Shown here: in pieces, positions 45,766 through 56,402 of the stretch | Position numbering within the stretch: the stretch's first letter is position 1 | Layout of the letters: each line of letters opens with the position of its first letter | Made by a program: the position numbers and the translations under genes | Origin: Tenrec ecaudatus | Taxonomy: Eukaryota > Chordata > Mammalia > Afrosoricida > Tenrecidae | Assembly: GCF_050624435.1 (NCBI RefSeq) | Contig: NC_134542.1 | Span: 10,375,497 to 10,439,496, forward strand | Direction: 5' to 3' | Length of the DNA: 64,000 nucleotides | Notes under the pieces: model-generated | Seen by the model: the letters and a program-made list of their open reading frames with translations, nothing else | The model's database searches: none | Told to the model about the DNA's origin: nothing

Positions 45766-45944
45766 AAGAATAATAGCCCTAGTCGTATGCAGGGTACCAC
45801 AAGAGTACTGGAAATCTTCTATAAGATGAAAAATAATGTGATTTACTATTTGGATAGTGCTAAGAAACTTTAGGAGTTAAGTCATTTGTTTACGTCTGGG
45901 ACGGAATCTGTAGAAGGTTTGGTCTCAGAAGTAACACTTCTCTT

Positions 45945-46130
45945 TCTTGCTGGTACGAGTCCTCGTGCTGTAGAAGGTTCAAACCCACTGGTCACTCTTT
46001 AAAGGGGGGGGGGGGGATGAGGAGGCTGTCTGCTCCTGCAATGATTTACAGCCTCTGTACTGAAAGGAGCAGTTCTGTTCGGCCCATTAGGGTTACTGTG
46101 TGTCAGAATGGACTGGATGACTTTGAGTTT
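45945..46130 (+). repeat. AfroSINE-like SINE with G14 run
   Basis: AGGTTCAAACCCACTGGTC, then a homopolymer of about 14 G at 46003-46016, GAGGCTGTCTGCTCCTGC, GGGTTACTGTGTGTCAGAATGG. The G run sits where consensus has AGGGGAGAAAG. Confidence 0.8.
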
Positions 46131-46399
46131 GGGGTCTTGCTGTTAAAAAAAAAGAAAAGAACATTTATAAATCACGTCTGGTTTTTGCTAAGTTGTGTGT
46201 TTGAATTCTTTGTTCTCTACAAAACAATTTAGCCAGGGAAAATTATTTTAACAAAATGTCCTGACCTCTAATAAGTTTGAGCTTCACCTAGTAGTCTAGA
46301 CACTCTCAAAAGAAACTCTACCTGAAAAATGACCTAATTTCACAGAGATGTTACTCGAGCTCATGAAGTGATGACAAATCATTATTTCAGGAGCAACAT

Positions 46400-47385
46400 T
46401 GATCAACACATTTTGAATCTTCCAAAATAAAAAATATCTACAATCACAAGAATGAACAACAATATTCAAAGGCAGTTTAAGCCCCAGCCATGGTCATGGC
46501 CAGTTGGACCAAAGTCCAAAATCATCATGTGATTGCAAACTATATAAAAGGGGTTTATTGAAATTGTAGTGAAGTTTCCAGATCTGATGAGAAAAGAAAC
46601 AGGAGTATTGACACCGTGTCTAAGACCAGTTCCTGGATGCTGATTTTAGGGGAGCCCCGGTGGCATAGCGGTTCCACATTGGGCTCAGCAGTTTGGAACC
46701 CCCGGCTGCTCGTTGGGAGAAAGATGGCTTTCTTGTCCCATAGAGTTGCAGTTTGGGAAGCTCCCAGGGACATCGTGTGCATGACAGTGAGGGTGCTTCC
46801 CTGCAGCAAGACTTTTCTGAAGTCCACGTGCTCTGAGGAAAGGCCAATACAGACACTGGAACATGGAAACACTGAGTCCAAGGCACTAAGGGACCAAGGA
46901 AACATCAGCTTCCTTGTCCCTGAGATCAGAACTAGATTGTGTCCTGCTACCCTGACCAACCACTATGAAAGAGATCACTTTAGAAGGCCCTGGAAGGGGT
47001 GGGAGAAAAATATGAAACAAACTCAAAATCATAGTCATGACCAGACATACCAGCCTGAGAGAGTCTGTTAGAACCCAGCGACTCTGGTCCTTAGATGCGT
47101 TTCATGCCTGGAGCTAAACTCACCCTCCACCTTTTCTCGGGGCCCAGCCTTTAACCAAACAATCAACAATTGTATATGGTGAACAATAGCACTAGGTAGA
47201 CACAACCTCCTTCAAGTGGTCCACATTTGAGATAAAAAAGAGCAACATCTGTCCGATGATACAGGAATGGAAACAGAAAGACCAGGAGGAAGTGGGGATA
47301 AGTGTGAATGGAAATCAATGACATGAAACAAAATGTGTAGGAATTCTTGAGTGGAAAATTGATTTGCTCTATAAACCTTTGCCCA
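46400..47385 (+). repeat. Dispersed repeat family C, longest copy, SINE-interrupted
   Basis: Its last third (47150-47385: AACCAAACAATC, TTTGAGATAAAAAAGAGCAACATCTGTCC, GGAAACAGAAAGACCAGGAGG, GATTTGCTCTATAAACC) parallels 2190-2480 and 63415-63620. The earlier part (ATCATCATGTGATTGC, GAAGTCCACGTGCTCTG) has no second copy here. An AfroSINE sits at 46648-46775. Confidence 0.4.
46648..46775 (+). repeat. AfroSINE-like SINE, 3' truncated
   Basis: GGGGAGCCCCGGTGGCATAGCGGTTCC head, close to consensus, so one of the younger copies. The region after CATAGAGTTGCAGTTTGGGAAGC is lost. Confidence 0.85.
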
Positions 47386-47495
47386 AATTACAAGCTAGAG
47401 TTAGAGGAGAAAAGGTGAACGCGGAGGTAGCTTGTTGCAGTAGGAAACTATGTCCTGGCCAAACCACACTGACCAGGGTGTCTTCATTCTCCCAG

Positions 47496-47603
47496 GTTCT
47501 TCGTAGCAACAGTCTGCTCGAGTCCACAGATTACTGGTTGCAGAATCAGAGGACACCCTGCCAAATTGGTTTTGTGGAAGACAAGTCCGAAAACTGTGCT
47601 TCT
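47496..47603 (+). CDS. SPHKAP: SPHKAP coding exon 3 (internal exon, 36 codons)
   Basis: This exon continues the SPHKAP frame directly from the previous exon: it starts in phase 0 with VLRSNSLLESTDYW and ends in phase 0 with EDKSENCAS. Seen: a CTGAC branch-point candidate whose A is 24 bases upstream, a pyrimidine tract (TCTTCATTCTCCCAG), and a consensus GTAAGT donor. The 36 residues match the SPHKAP N-terminus nearly residue for residue as I recall it, far better than the Gly/Ser linker of the preceding exon, which implies strong constraint. There is no stop codon or frameshift. Both ends are phase 0 and the length is divisible by three, so skipping would keep the frame. A family C repeat ends only about 110 bp upstream. 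No match to the expected next exon (protein starting VCFVNLD) was found in the remaining 16.4 kb. Confidence 0.93.
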
Positions 47604-48899
47604 GTAAGTACCCAGAATGCTCGGGATCTGGTTCTGATGAGCCAGGGGCATGCGCAGAGGTTTCATAATTCATTAACACAAACCTGGGAAATATCTTTTG
47701 GAAACCCCCTACCTGGTTTGTATGAACTACACACAGAGCTCATAGTGCTGAGCCATGAATGAATCTCATCAACTCACTGAAGAGAAAAAAATGCACACAT
47801 ATGCACACACACATGCACACACGGGTATATTTTAAAAATCACTAAGGAAAACATTCAGGACTAGAATTGTATGACCCGAGATAAGATTCCCTTGGAGTAT
47901 TCTCAATAGATTCCATAATCCTTGCTACAGTTTTCCAAAGTGAAAATTGTATACTAATTGTCCACCACTCTTACAAGGGACAGTCATTATTTGAAGTAGG
48001 CATGCATTCTAATACAGTGGAGCTGAACTATACCTGCTTAGAGAATCTTCCTTTTCAGGAAAGAGCTGTTCTGATAGGTAAACATTACAACTCATGCAGT
48101 TTCGAGAATGGCTAGGCCTTGTGCCTAATGTGGCCTTTCCTGTGTGTTCAACAAAGCTGTACGTTTCCCTTCGAATCAAAACCAGTCAAAGCAGCTCAGT
48201 GGCAGTATGGTTATTTTGCTTTATTTTCTGAGAGCTTTAAAATGTATTATTGTGACTTGGGTGAAAGTTAAAGCAAATCAATATTCCATCCAACCATTCC
48301 TGCACATTAGGTCTCATGACACGGACTGCAATCCAAACAATGTCATCCTGCCTTTTGATCTAAATGCTCAAACTCATTGATTGTCCTAAGGAGTGTACGC
48401 CTCCCTAGTGTTGTTTCTCACCTTAGCTAAATGTTGAGTGAGCTCATTCCAGTCCAGCCTAGAAGCTGGCTAAAGGCGATAGTGGCAGGAGTTCTGCTCC
48501 ACCCAGTGAGCCTGGTCTTTCTTATGCCTCAAAGTTGTGTGCACATTTTTCTCCTGCTCTACCCAGGACTTTATAATGTGTCCTTTTAGGGTAATGAGTT
48601 CTGGGTACCATCATATCCGCTGGTGTCAAAGTCACAGAGTCTAAGGTTCTGGGAAAGCAAACACCTAGCCTTTCTGGGGTCATGATTACAGAGATTGGGG
48701 GGTGAAAGAGTGTTTCCCAAGAAGAAGGAAATGCAGTTCTTGGGACTAAATTAAGAGCATCGGCTCTGAGCTATTCCTGGAAGTAAGTTGCATGCCAGCA
48801 TTTCTGTTTACAGCCAAGGGGAAAGATAGGGGAAAAAAAGAAACCAAGAAGCTGAAAATGGGATAGGCAGCCTTTTTCTTTCTAATGAACACAACTGGA

Positions 48900-49203
48900 A
48901 CCGGCAAACAGAGGATGTCAAGCCTTGCACATTCCTCACTGCAGAGGCCCCCCCATGGCCTGTGGAGCCATTCAACACACTGAATTCAATCCCTTTGTTT
49001 AGGCTAATCATTATGATTACCCTTCTTCTATTTAGCACATTTGATTCTTTTTCCAAGTAGCTTGTGGCAGGCTAAAAATCTTTGGGGGGAAGTTAAAAGG
49101 ATTAGATGGATAGTAATTGAATAGAGCCCCATCTTTGCTAATCCAATTCTGAGATGAGTTGGAAAATCCAGGCATTTGCTGACACTGGCCATTAATTACA
49201 CAG
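48900..49203. promoter_or_regulatory. Candidate conserved non-coding element
   Basis: Repeat-free, with CTAATCATTATGATTACCC, AGTAATTGAATAG, GCTAATCCAATTCTG and GGCCATTAATTACACAG homeodomain-like words, ending directly at the GATA microsatellite. Regulatory role is inference only. Confidence 0.2.
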
Positions 49204-49204
49204 T

Positions 49205-49269
<65 letters not shown>

Positions 49270-49372
49270 GAGGGAGAGGAAAGAGAAGAAGAAGAAGACG
49301 AAGAAGAAGAAGAAGAAGAAGAAGAAGAAGAAGAAGAAGAAGAAGAAGAAGAAGAAGAAGAAGAAGAAGAAA
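49204..49372. repeat. Composite (GATA)n - (GAA)n microsatellite
   Basis: About 16 GATA units (49205-49269), a purine linker (GGAGGGAGAGGAAAGAGAA), then about 30 GAA units with one GAC interruption. All purine-plus-T on the + strand. Open frames on the other strand are Ser/Leu/Phe runs and not genes. Confidence 0.97.
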
Positions 49373-49611
49373 AGAAAGACAAATGGACCATGAACAGCCT
49401 CCCCGCCCCCACCCCATGTCCATGAGGTGGCCAAAGTTGTCATCTGAGCAGTCTCCGAATTACAAAGAGCCTCACAACAGTAAAGGCATTCCAACTTGGC
49501 ATGAGGCATGGCAAGGAGGTCTTTTCTAAGTTTTATGTGTTTGAGGCCTGAATTGCAAATCTCAATGAGAAAGGTTAACGTTTCTAGCTAAATGTAAGGA
49601 TTGCCATGGGA

Positions 49612-49815
49612 TCATCCGGTGTGGAGGCACAGTGATTTAAGCACTGGTGATAACTGAAAGGTTGGTGGTTCAAACTCACCAACCACTCCACAGGAGAAAG
49701 ATGAGGCTGTCTGCTCTGGTCATGATGTACAGTTTTGGAATCCCTAGGGAGCAGTTCTATTCTATCCCATGGAGTTGATCTGAATTAGAATTGACTTGAT
49801 GGCAGTGAGTTTTTC
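49612..49815 (+). repeat. AfroSINE-like SINE, near full length (reference copy)
   Basis: Useful as the reference for this family: tRNA-like head with GGCACAGTGATTTAAGCACTGG and GGTTGGTGGTTCAAACTCACC (box A/B positions), the body CACAGGAGAAAGATGAGGCTGTCTGCTC, GGAATCCCTAGGGAGCAGTTCTATTC, and the end GAATTAGAATTGACTTGATGGCAGTGAG. The end resembles the RTE 3' terminus, consistent with mobilisation by RTE. Confidence 0.9.
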
Positions 49816-50639
49816 TTTGTTTTTTTAAATGTGTAAGAAAACAATCCCCCACCAATGCCAATAGATTGAATCAAATGCAGACTTAGAGCAACGCGCCTTG
49901 CTGTTTACCCCATGATCACTGTCCAGGAATAGTTGGCCACCAAAGAGGCTGATCTGATTCTTCCTGCTTCCTGAGTTATTTCTATTCTTAGGGGGAAAAA
50001 TTTAAGGTGGGGGACAATCTAAACATGGATTAAAAATATATTTGGAGACTAATCTTTCCCCCACAGTTCATAATACATAAGATGGACCTAAGCTCTGAAA
50101 ATTATCCGTATATCCTGAACCTAACAGACATCTAAGGATCTCCGTAGGAAAAGTTAGCCCTAAAAGTTCAAAACTATCCTATGATCACTTTACATTTTTT
50201 CCAGTTCCTTTTCTCTTTCTTGCTAAGCCCAGATTCCTAGAGTGGACCGACCCTACTTAGCGCTTAGCTTCGGATATTGCTGAGGGAGAAATGTGAACTC
50301 AAGGAGAAATAGAGGTAAACTATAATAATTATTAACCAGGACAGGGAGCTTTGTGAAAATAAAATAGCTACATGGGAGGAGTAGCCAAAATGGCCAAGGA
50401 AAAAGTATGGAATTTAATGTTGAAATCAATTCTCCACACCAGCAGGAAAATAGAATTGTAATTTAAAAAGGAAAAATTTTTTAAAAACTAGATTAGGAAA
50501 TAATGTCCTCATTAAATTTTATTTTTTTAATGGAATTTCCCTCCATTATCCCACATGTAACCCCCTTTACAGCTCATCACACTAGAATCTAAGGGCCCTG
50601 CAGCCATAGCACCCCTTCCTGTATGACTTTGTATTTGCT

Positions 50640-50840
50640 TCCTGGACCTGGTGGTGCCGAGGTGAAGCGCTCGGCTGCTAACGGTAAGGCCGCAGGTTTG
50701 AAGTCACCAGCTGCCCCCGAGGGGAATGGTGAAGCAGTCGGCCTCTGGACAGAGCCCAACCTCGGGGAGTCTCTGGGGCGGTCCTATCTGCCCGTTGGGT
50801 TGCTCTGAGTCACAATGCACTCCAGCAATTGGTTTGGTTT
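50640..50840 (+). repeat. AfroSINE-like SINE, GC-rich young copy
   Basis: GACCTGGTGGTGCCGAGGTGAAGCGCTCGGCTGCTAACGG retains CpG sites, as in the consensus, and suggests a relatively recent insertion. Confidence 0.9.
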
Positions 50841-51239
50841 GCTTTTTAAAAAGCTGTTCTTAGAGACATTGCCCTGAATTCATCATCCTTTCTTTAATTT
50901 CCTGACCAGCATTCATTGCCAGCTTTTTCATACCAATTTTCCTTAGCTTCGTATTTTTCACACCGATCTCCAAGTATTCTGACGTGTAGTTTCTGAGAAC
51001 TAAATGCCACAGTAAGCCAATGTTTTCTGCATTCAAGGTGACCATGTAAAATTTCTATTGAGGAAAAATATTGGGTTTTGGAAACTTTCTGTCTGAGGCA
51101 CTTGGGAGGAGTGAATGTCCGCGTCCCAGGAAGAATGTTTTGAAGCATCAAATAAAGATTGTGAATCATTGCCTCAGGGGAGAAATTACATCTATTTCAC
51201 ACCTAAAATGAGAAAAATCAAGAGCAGTTTTTCAGCTGA

Positions 51240-51430
51240 CATCCTGGTGTTTCAAGTTTTGGGCTCCTAGCTGCAAGGTCAGCGATTCAAACTCAAGAGC
51301 CACACCAAGAGAGAAAAACAAAACAGTTGCCCCAAAGATTTACTATCTCAGAATCTCTTGGGAGAGGTTCCCCTCTGCCCTGGAAGGTCAATATGAGTTG
51401 GCATTGATTCAGTGTCAGTGGGTGTCATTT
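51240..51430 (+). repeat. AfroSINE-like SINE
   Basis: CTCCTAGCTGCAAGGTCAGCGATTCAAACTC, CCCCTCTGCCCTGGAAGGTCAATATGAGTTGGCATTG. Confidence 0.8.
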
Positions 51431-51639
51431 TTTGTCTCGGATATCCCCTGAAAGCCCTTTCATTTATCTTTCCAAAGACTTTACAAAGGAAGATCAGATT
51501 TACCTTTTGTCTAGATTTCTTCTATCAAATTATACCATTTCATTTCCTTTCAGAGTTGATATTCCCAGGAGCAGGGGACCCCATATGCTAACCGTCAGCA
51601 TGTAAAACACAAACAACAAAAGAAACACCCTAATTATTG

Positions 51640-52130
51640 AAATGAAGTGGGATGTGGAGAGGATAACAGAGGCCAAAGCCAACCCCCAAAACCAACAGAT
51701 GGGACATTATCTTAATAGAGGTCTTTAAGAAGTAGTTATTGGATGTTTCCACATGCTTGGCTTTCATTTTAATTAAAATCTAATCTAATTTTTAAAAAAT
51801 CTGTTACTGCTTTTGCTATTTACTAGAGTTTCCTGTTGGCCTTTTTAGAAACTGTCCATTTGGTCTCATGCTTTGTTAAAATTACCCCCTCACTCCAGTC
51901 TGTGGTTCCTATCAGGCTCTTTGCTTCCCGATCATTTAAAGAGCCCTCATTACCATCCCCTAAGTGAATTACACCCTCCTCCCAGGATGCACTGCAATTT
52001 ACACCATGTCTGAAAATGAGTTCTGTTTGCCTGAAATGGGTAAATAGATAAAGCCAACACTCCGGGAACCTTCTCATCCCATGGATGACCTTGCAAAATT
52101 ACGCTGTTTACAGCTGTTCTGTAGGCCTTG
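51640..52130. promoter_or_regulatory. Candidate conserved non-coding element
   Basis: Repeat-free. The TTTCATTTTAATTAAAATCTAATC palindrome-like AT core, then AAATTACCCCCTCAC, CGATCATTTAAAGAGCCC and GTGAATTACACCC. Conservation not testable here. Confidence 0.2.
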
Positions 52131-52132
52131 GC

Positions 52133-52330
52133 CAACGCTGGTGGTATAGTGGCCTAGGTGTTGGACTGATAACTGCAAAGCCAGAGGTTTGAAACCAACT
52201 GCCTTTCCAAGAGAGAAAGCTGAGGCTTTCTACTCCCATAAAGATTTGCAGCCTTGGAAATCCACAGGGGGCAGTTCTACTCTGTCTTATAAGATCGCTA
52301 TGACTCACATTTGATTAAGTTATTTGGGGC
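52133..52330 (+). repeat. AfroSINE-like SINE
   Basis: AACGCTGGTGGTATAGTGGCC head, CCATAAAGATTTGCAGCCTTGG, GGGCAGTTCTACTCTGTCTTATAAGATCGC. Full length. Confidence 0.9.
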
Positions 52331-52554
52331 TTGGGGAGTCTGTTGGTCTCAGTTAATAATGTCACAAATGGCAGTGACAAAAGGTGACATCTCTGGGGAC
52401 CAATTGTCATTTAATATTGTGCATCTAACTCTAACTGGGAAACATTGACCATACTAAGGGAAGGGCAAAGACTATGATTTGTTGGCAGTAGATCATCCAA
52501 CTTTGGTTAGCAGGCAAGGTAACTTAACAGAGTGTAGGCAAAGAAATGCAAAGC

Positions 52555-52660
52555 CTGCTGAACGTACCACAAGCTGCCCATAGAACAAGCAAATCTTAGA
52601 AGAAATAAAGCCAAAATATTCCTTAGAGTCAAGGATGGTGAGACTTCTCATGTAGAAAAG
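52555..52660 (+). mobile_element. RTE LINE fragment
   Basis: AAGCAAATCTTAGAAGAAATAAAGCC, ATTCCTTAGAGTCAAGGATGGTGAGAC: internal 3' region of RTE with no tail. Confidence 0.6.
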
Positions 52661-52679
52661 ACTGGTTTTCTAAAAGACA

Positions 52680-52735
52680 GTTTCGGAAACCCACAGGGGG
52701 TCGCTATGTATCAGCACTGCAGCAATGAGTTGGGA
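52680..52735 (+). repeat. AfroSINE 3' fragment
   Basis: TTTCGGAAACCCACAGGGGGTCGCTATGTATCAGC only. Confidence 0.6.
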
Positions 52736-52749
52736 TTTAAACCCTGAAT

Positions 52750-52950
52750 CTGTAAGCAACCTGGTGGCATAGTGTGTTCTATGTTGTATGTCGGGCTGCT
52801 AACTGCAAGTTCAAATCCACCAACCACACCATGGGAGAGAGATGTTGCTTGCTACTCCTGTAAAGAGTTAGTCTCAGCAACCCACAAAGGCAGTTCTACT
52901 TGGTCCCATAGGGCTGCGGTGAGTCAGAAATGACTTGATGGCAATGAGTT
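52750..52950 (+). repeat. AfroSINE-like SINE
   Basis: AGCAACCTGGTGGCATAGTG head; GGGCTGCTAACTGCAAG; TTCTACTTGGTCCCATAGGGCTGCGGTGAGTC. Full length. Confidence 0.9.
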
Positions 52951-53799
52951 GTTGCTGAGTTGAGAAACCCTGTATCCAACACTCATCAGCGGACCTCTAG
53001 TCTTGGGACTCAAGTCAACAGCCTTCGAGATTGTCTGAGGACCTTGGAATTCATCTCCTTCTGCAGACTGAGAGTCAGGAGTCTGTCATTGAACTGCTGA
53101 TTCGGGATCCATTGGCCCTTGAGTAGTCAAAAGAAGCCTTCAGCCTGATGTCTGACCCACAGACTTGGGTCCTGAGAAACTCTACAACCATGTATGTCAT
53201 TTCCTTGTAATAAAAATCTCTCCATTTAAGGACAACAAAAAGTTCGTGGAAAAATTCCTTTTTCCTTCTATTCCATTTTTCCATGTGGTAGAGAGTTTCC
53301 ATGCTCTAAGTTCTACTTGTTTTGCTTCTCTGCAGAAGCAGGCTTAAGACATCCCAGATGTTGACGCCAGCGCAATAACGAAGGGCACTCCCAACAATTG
53401 ACATTAGGCTATCAATTGATAAAAACTAGTACAGTTCTCCTGCAGGACAATTTAAAGCAGTTATGCTTATTGATGCACTTCTAGAAATATGTATCATCTA
53501 AAGAAATGATCAGAGTGGACAGAAAGACTGGTGTGAAATAGAGTTGGTGTGCCTTAGGAGAGGCAGCTCACGCAGACAGTGGACAAATGTGGAACAACGG
53601 TTCTGGAGCCCAGCAGCTATGGCATGTAGCCCACTTCTCTTCTCTTCAAGCTCTGGGTCTTGGTACAACGTATTTACCTCTCTGTGCTTCACTTCTTCAT
53701 CTACCAAAAGAAGCTTTGCAACCACTTGACCAACAGACAATACCATGACAAACAGAACATCATGAAGTTGTCAAGGATTTCTTTCTCCTTGGATCTAGG

Positions 53800-54180
53800 A
53801 AGCAGCAGTCAAGAAATCAAACTATGTAATTCATTGAGAAAATCTTGTCCATGTTGCTCTTTAAAGTGTTGAAGAGCCAAGATGTCACTTTGTGGACTGA
53901 GGCGTACCTGGCCCAAGTCATGATGCTTTCAGTAACGTCATGTGCATATGGAAACTGGAAATGATGCAGGAAGATTGAAGGGGAATTGGAAGATTTGAAT
54001 TATGATGTTGATGAGGAATATTGAAAGCACATGAACTACAAGAAGAATAAATAAACCTGTCTTGGAGGAAGTGTGACATAGCCAAAATGTTCCTTGGAAG
54101 CAAGAACGGTGAGATTTTATCTCAGGTGGTTTGAATATGCTGCTGGAGAGACCAGGCCCTGGGAAAGAACATCGTGCTAA
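53800..54180 (+). mobile_element. RTE LINE fragment
   Basis: CAGTCAAGAAATCAAACTATG, TTTAAAGTGTTGAAGAGCCAAGATGTCAC, AAACCTGTCTTGGAGGAAG, GAACATCGTGCTAA: the RTE 3' coding region in order, frame destroyed. Confidence 0.75.
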
Positions 54181-54294
54181 TAATCCATGTAATTTCCATC
54201 CTAAGTCTTCAGTTTGCAGGTGTTTTTGACGTAGAGTCTAGTTCACCTAGTGAGTCTCCACACCAGATCCCTCTGGTATGGCGATTGCTAATGC

Positions 54295-54385
54295 TGCTAG
54301 GCACTGATGGGTAGATGTAGACTCATAGAAACCCCATGTGACAGGGTAGAACACCCCCACCAGGTTTTCCAGGCTGTAATCCTTA
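54295..54385 (-). repeat. AfroSINE-like SINE, antisense, partial
   Basis: GTAGACTCATAGAAACCCCATGTGACAGGGTAGAACACCCCC, CAGGCTGTAATCC. Confidence 0.7.
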
Positions 54386-55589
54386 TTGAAACATTTACCA
54401 GGTCTTTACTTGTGAAATCACCAAATGGACACAATCCACCAATTCATGGGTAAGTGCCCAAGTGCTAATGAACCATCAGTTTTATTAAGCAAGGCTTCTT
54501 AATGGATTTGGATGAAAGAATGAGAGACATCAAAAATAACTCCTGTGTGTCCAACCTACATTTCTGGTGGATGGAAGGGGCATTGCCTGTGATGGAGAAG
54601 GCTCTAGGATGGAGGGACAGGGGGAAGTTGAGAGTAGGCAAAGGGATGCTGAGTCATCCAATTGCGAATGTGAGGTTGGCAGTTGGATCTGTAAGTTGGA
54701 GCTACTGGCAGTCAGAGCAAGAGATCGAGATTTGAGGTTCCTCAAAAAGAAGGTGGTTCAAAGCTCGGGGATAGGAGATCAACCAAGCCAAGGAGTGTTG
54801 GTGAATAGCCAAGGAAGCTAAGAACTGGGTTCTGGGCATTCTCATATTACATATTCTATTGGTGATTTTTCCCAAGGGTCCCAAGTAGCAAGAAATGATG
54901 ATTTTAACATTGCTGCCTGAGTCTCAAAGACTTAATGAAATATTTTATGGCTTGATACAGAAATATTTTATTTATCTTGACAATCTTGTTACTAAAAATA
55001 GACCAGACCTGTACACTTTATAAATAGACCAAATAGACCCCAAAAAGAGTAACATTTTGTTACTAAAATTATGCCAATTACACTTTAAAAACCTGGGAGT
55101 TAGCCTGCTTTTAAATATATATATATATTCATTTTGACAGAAGAATGCTTTATTAATATATCTCAGAATAGTTTTGTGCTTCCAATTCTATGAAATCCCT
55201 GCTATTAGGACAATTTTCTCCTGAGTGCAAAGCTTATCAATCAAGAAAAACCAACAACAGTATGCAATGTCTAATTAAAATCCCTTTAAATTTCAAGAAT
55301 ATTGACAATTTCATTTTCTATTTTGTTGGAAGATGTATTTGTGTTGATTCACATGTCTGTTTTATTCAGTTCCACTAAAATCTCAGGAAAACAGTTAGAA
55401 ATGTATAGTTTTAATGGACTTTTTAAAACAACTTAGATTCTCAATTTTAAAAATGAATAAGAAGGAAAACAAATGGAAAATGGGGTGTGGGGAGGCTAAT
55501 GACAAGCCTAGGCTGTTTTGCAACCTGTTTTCAGAAATTCTAAAAGCAGAATTTCTGTTTTTAAATATTTCAGAAACTCAAAGCCAAAC

Positions 55590-55720
55590 CCACTATCACT
55601 GAGCCCGTTCCAGCTCATAGGACAGAGTAGAAGGGCCCCCGTAGATTTCCAAAGTTGTATCCTCTACTCCAGCAGAAAACTCATCTCTCTAGAGTACAGC
55701 AGCTGGTGGCTTGGGAACTG
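55590..55720 (-). repeat. AfroSINE-like SINE, antisense
   Basis: CAGCTCATAGGACAGAGTAGAAGGGCCCCC, GTACAGCAGCTGGTGGC; adjoins a sense SINE. Confidence 0.75.
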
Positions 55721-55721
55721 T

Positions 55722-56105
55722 TCCTTGTGGTTGGCGGTTGATTCATTGTGGTCACTGCTCCACAGGAGAAATATGGTACTGTCTGTTCCCCTAAAGATTT
55801 ACAAAATTTGGGAAACCCTCCCCTCTATAGCAGGGGTGTCAAACTGGCGGCCCCCCCAGGCCACAGGGGTAATTTTTTGTGCCCCACGATGCTCAGAAAT
55901 AAAATGAAGATAGAAATAAATGTTATAAAGAAATTAGCACTTATGGGAGATCGAGGCAATACCATACACACAATTCCCCCATTACCCTTTAACTGCCTAA
56001 GATGAGTAAAATCACAAAATCAAAGTTGCTCATTTTAATTGAGTTTGACACCCCTGCTCTATGGGGTTCTCAGGAGTCAGCAGGACTAGGTGGCAGTGGG
56101 TTATT
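55722..56105 (+). repeat. AfroSINE-like SINE split by a hAT element
   Basis: Left part to 55830 (GTGGTTGGCGGTTGATTC... GGGAAACCCTCCC), right part 56057-56105 (CTCTATGGGGTTCTCAGGAGTCAGC... GTGGCAGTGGG). Excising the 226-bp hAT copy and one 8-bp duplicate restores the SINE order. Confidence 0.85.
55831..56056 (+). mobile_element. hAT miniature transposon (not SPIN) with 8-bp duplication
   Basis: 226 bp. Terminal inverted repeats CAGGGGTGTCAAACTGG and GAGTTTGACACCCCTG, with an internal GGCGGCCC..GGCC motif. Flanked by CTCTATAG (55823-55830) and CTCTATGG (56057-56064), the 8-bp duplication of hAT transposases. No coding sequence. Its termini resemble OposCharlie/Charlie-like families, but I cannot assign the name. 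Confidence 0.9.
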
Positions 56106-56402
56106 ATTAAGTGTGTAGAAGCACTATGAAAATGCGTGCAATCTGGTGCAAATGACCAAAATGTGACACAGAAGCACGGTCAGAACATATTGGTGGAAAA
56201 CTGGTACTGATAGGTTTGGTCCAGGCAAAGTTGCCACAATCCTTCCATTCTTAAAAAAGCCGCCTGTGTGTCAAGTGCAAATGAGCAAATAACAATAAAG
56301 TGAGGTATCCCGGGACTTGCTCTAAATATCCAAATTGGGTGAAAGGGAGAGAGAAAAGCTAGCCCTTCTCAAAGAATGCCTCAGGCCAAATCCAAAGCAA
56401 GC

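Larger units (their letters stand above)
20767..47495 (+). other. SPHKAP: Complete SPHKAP intron between coding exons 2 and 3 (26.7 kb)
   Basis: Bounded by a GTAAAG donor and a CCCAG acceptor, phase 0. It holds three of the clearest L1 family A copies, a SPIN element, several solitary LTRs and many SINEs. Stretches in which I recognise nothing: about 23350-24110, 24340-24760, 26445-26690, 27500-28680, 30100-30660, 30890-31280, 31880-32490, 32870-34050, 35265-36085, 36595-36990, 37745-38265, 38500-39220, 40130-40600, 42300-43090, 43535-44300, 44490-44935 and 46150-46400. Confidence 0.85.

Noticed and set aside
46616-47071. 151-codon open frame
   Set aside because: Starts in family C sequence and crosses a SINE. 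No recognisable protein and no conserved splice structure.
47364-47762. 132-codon open frame
   Set aside because: Same situation: only 47496-47603, between clear splice sites, is exon.
49032-49509. Ser-, Leu- and Phe-rich open frames on the minus strand
   Set aside because: Translations of the GAA and GATA microsatellites.
49612-49690. tRNA-like A and B boxes
   Set aside because: Heads of SINEs, diverged and without a foldable acceptor stem. No genuine tRNA gene was identified.
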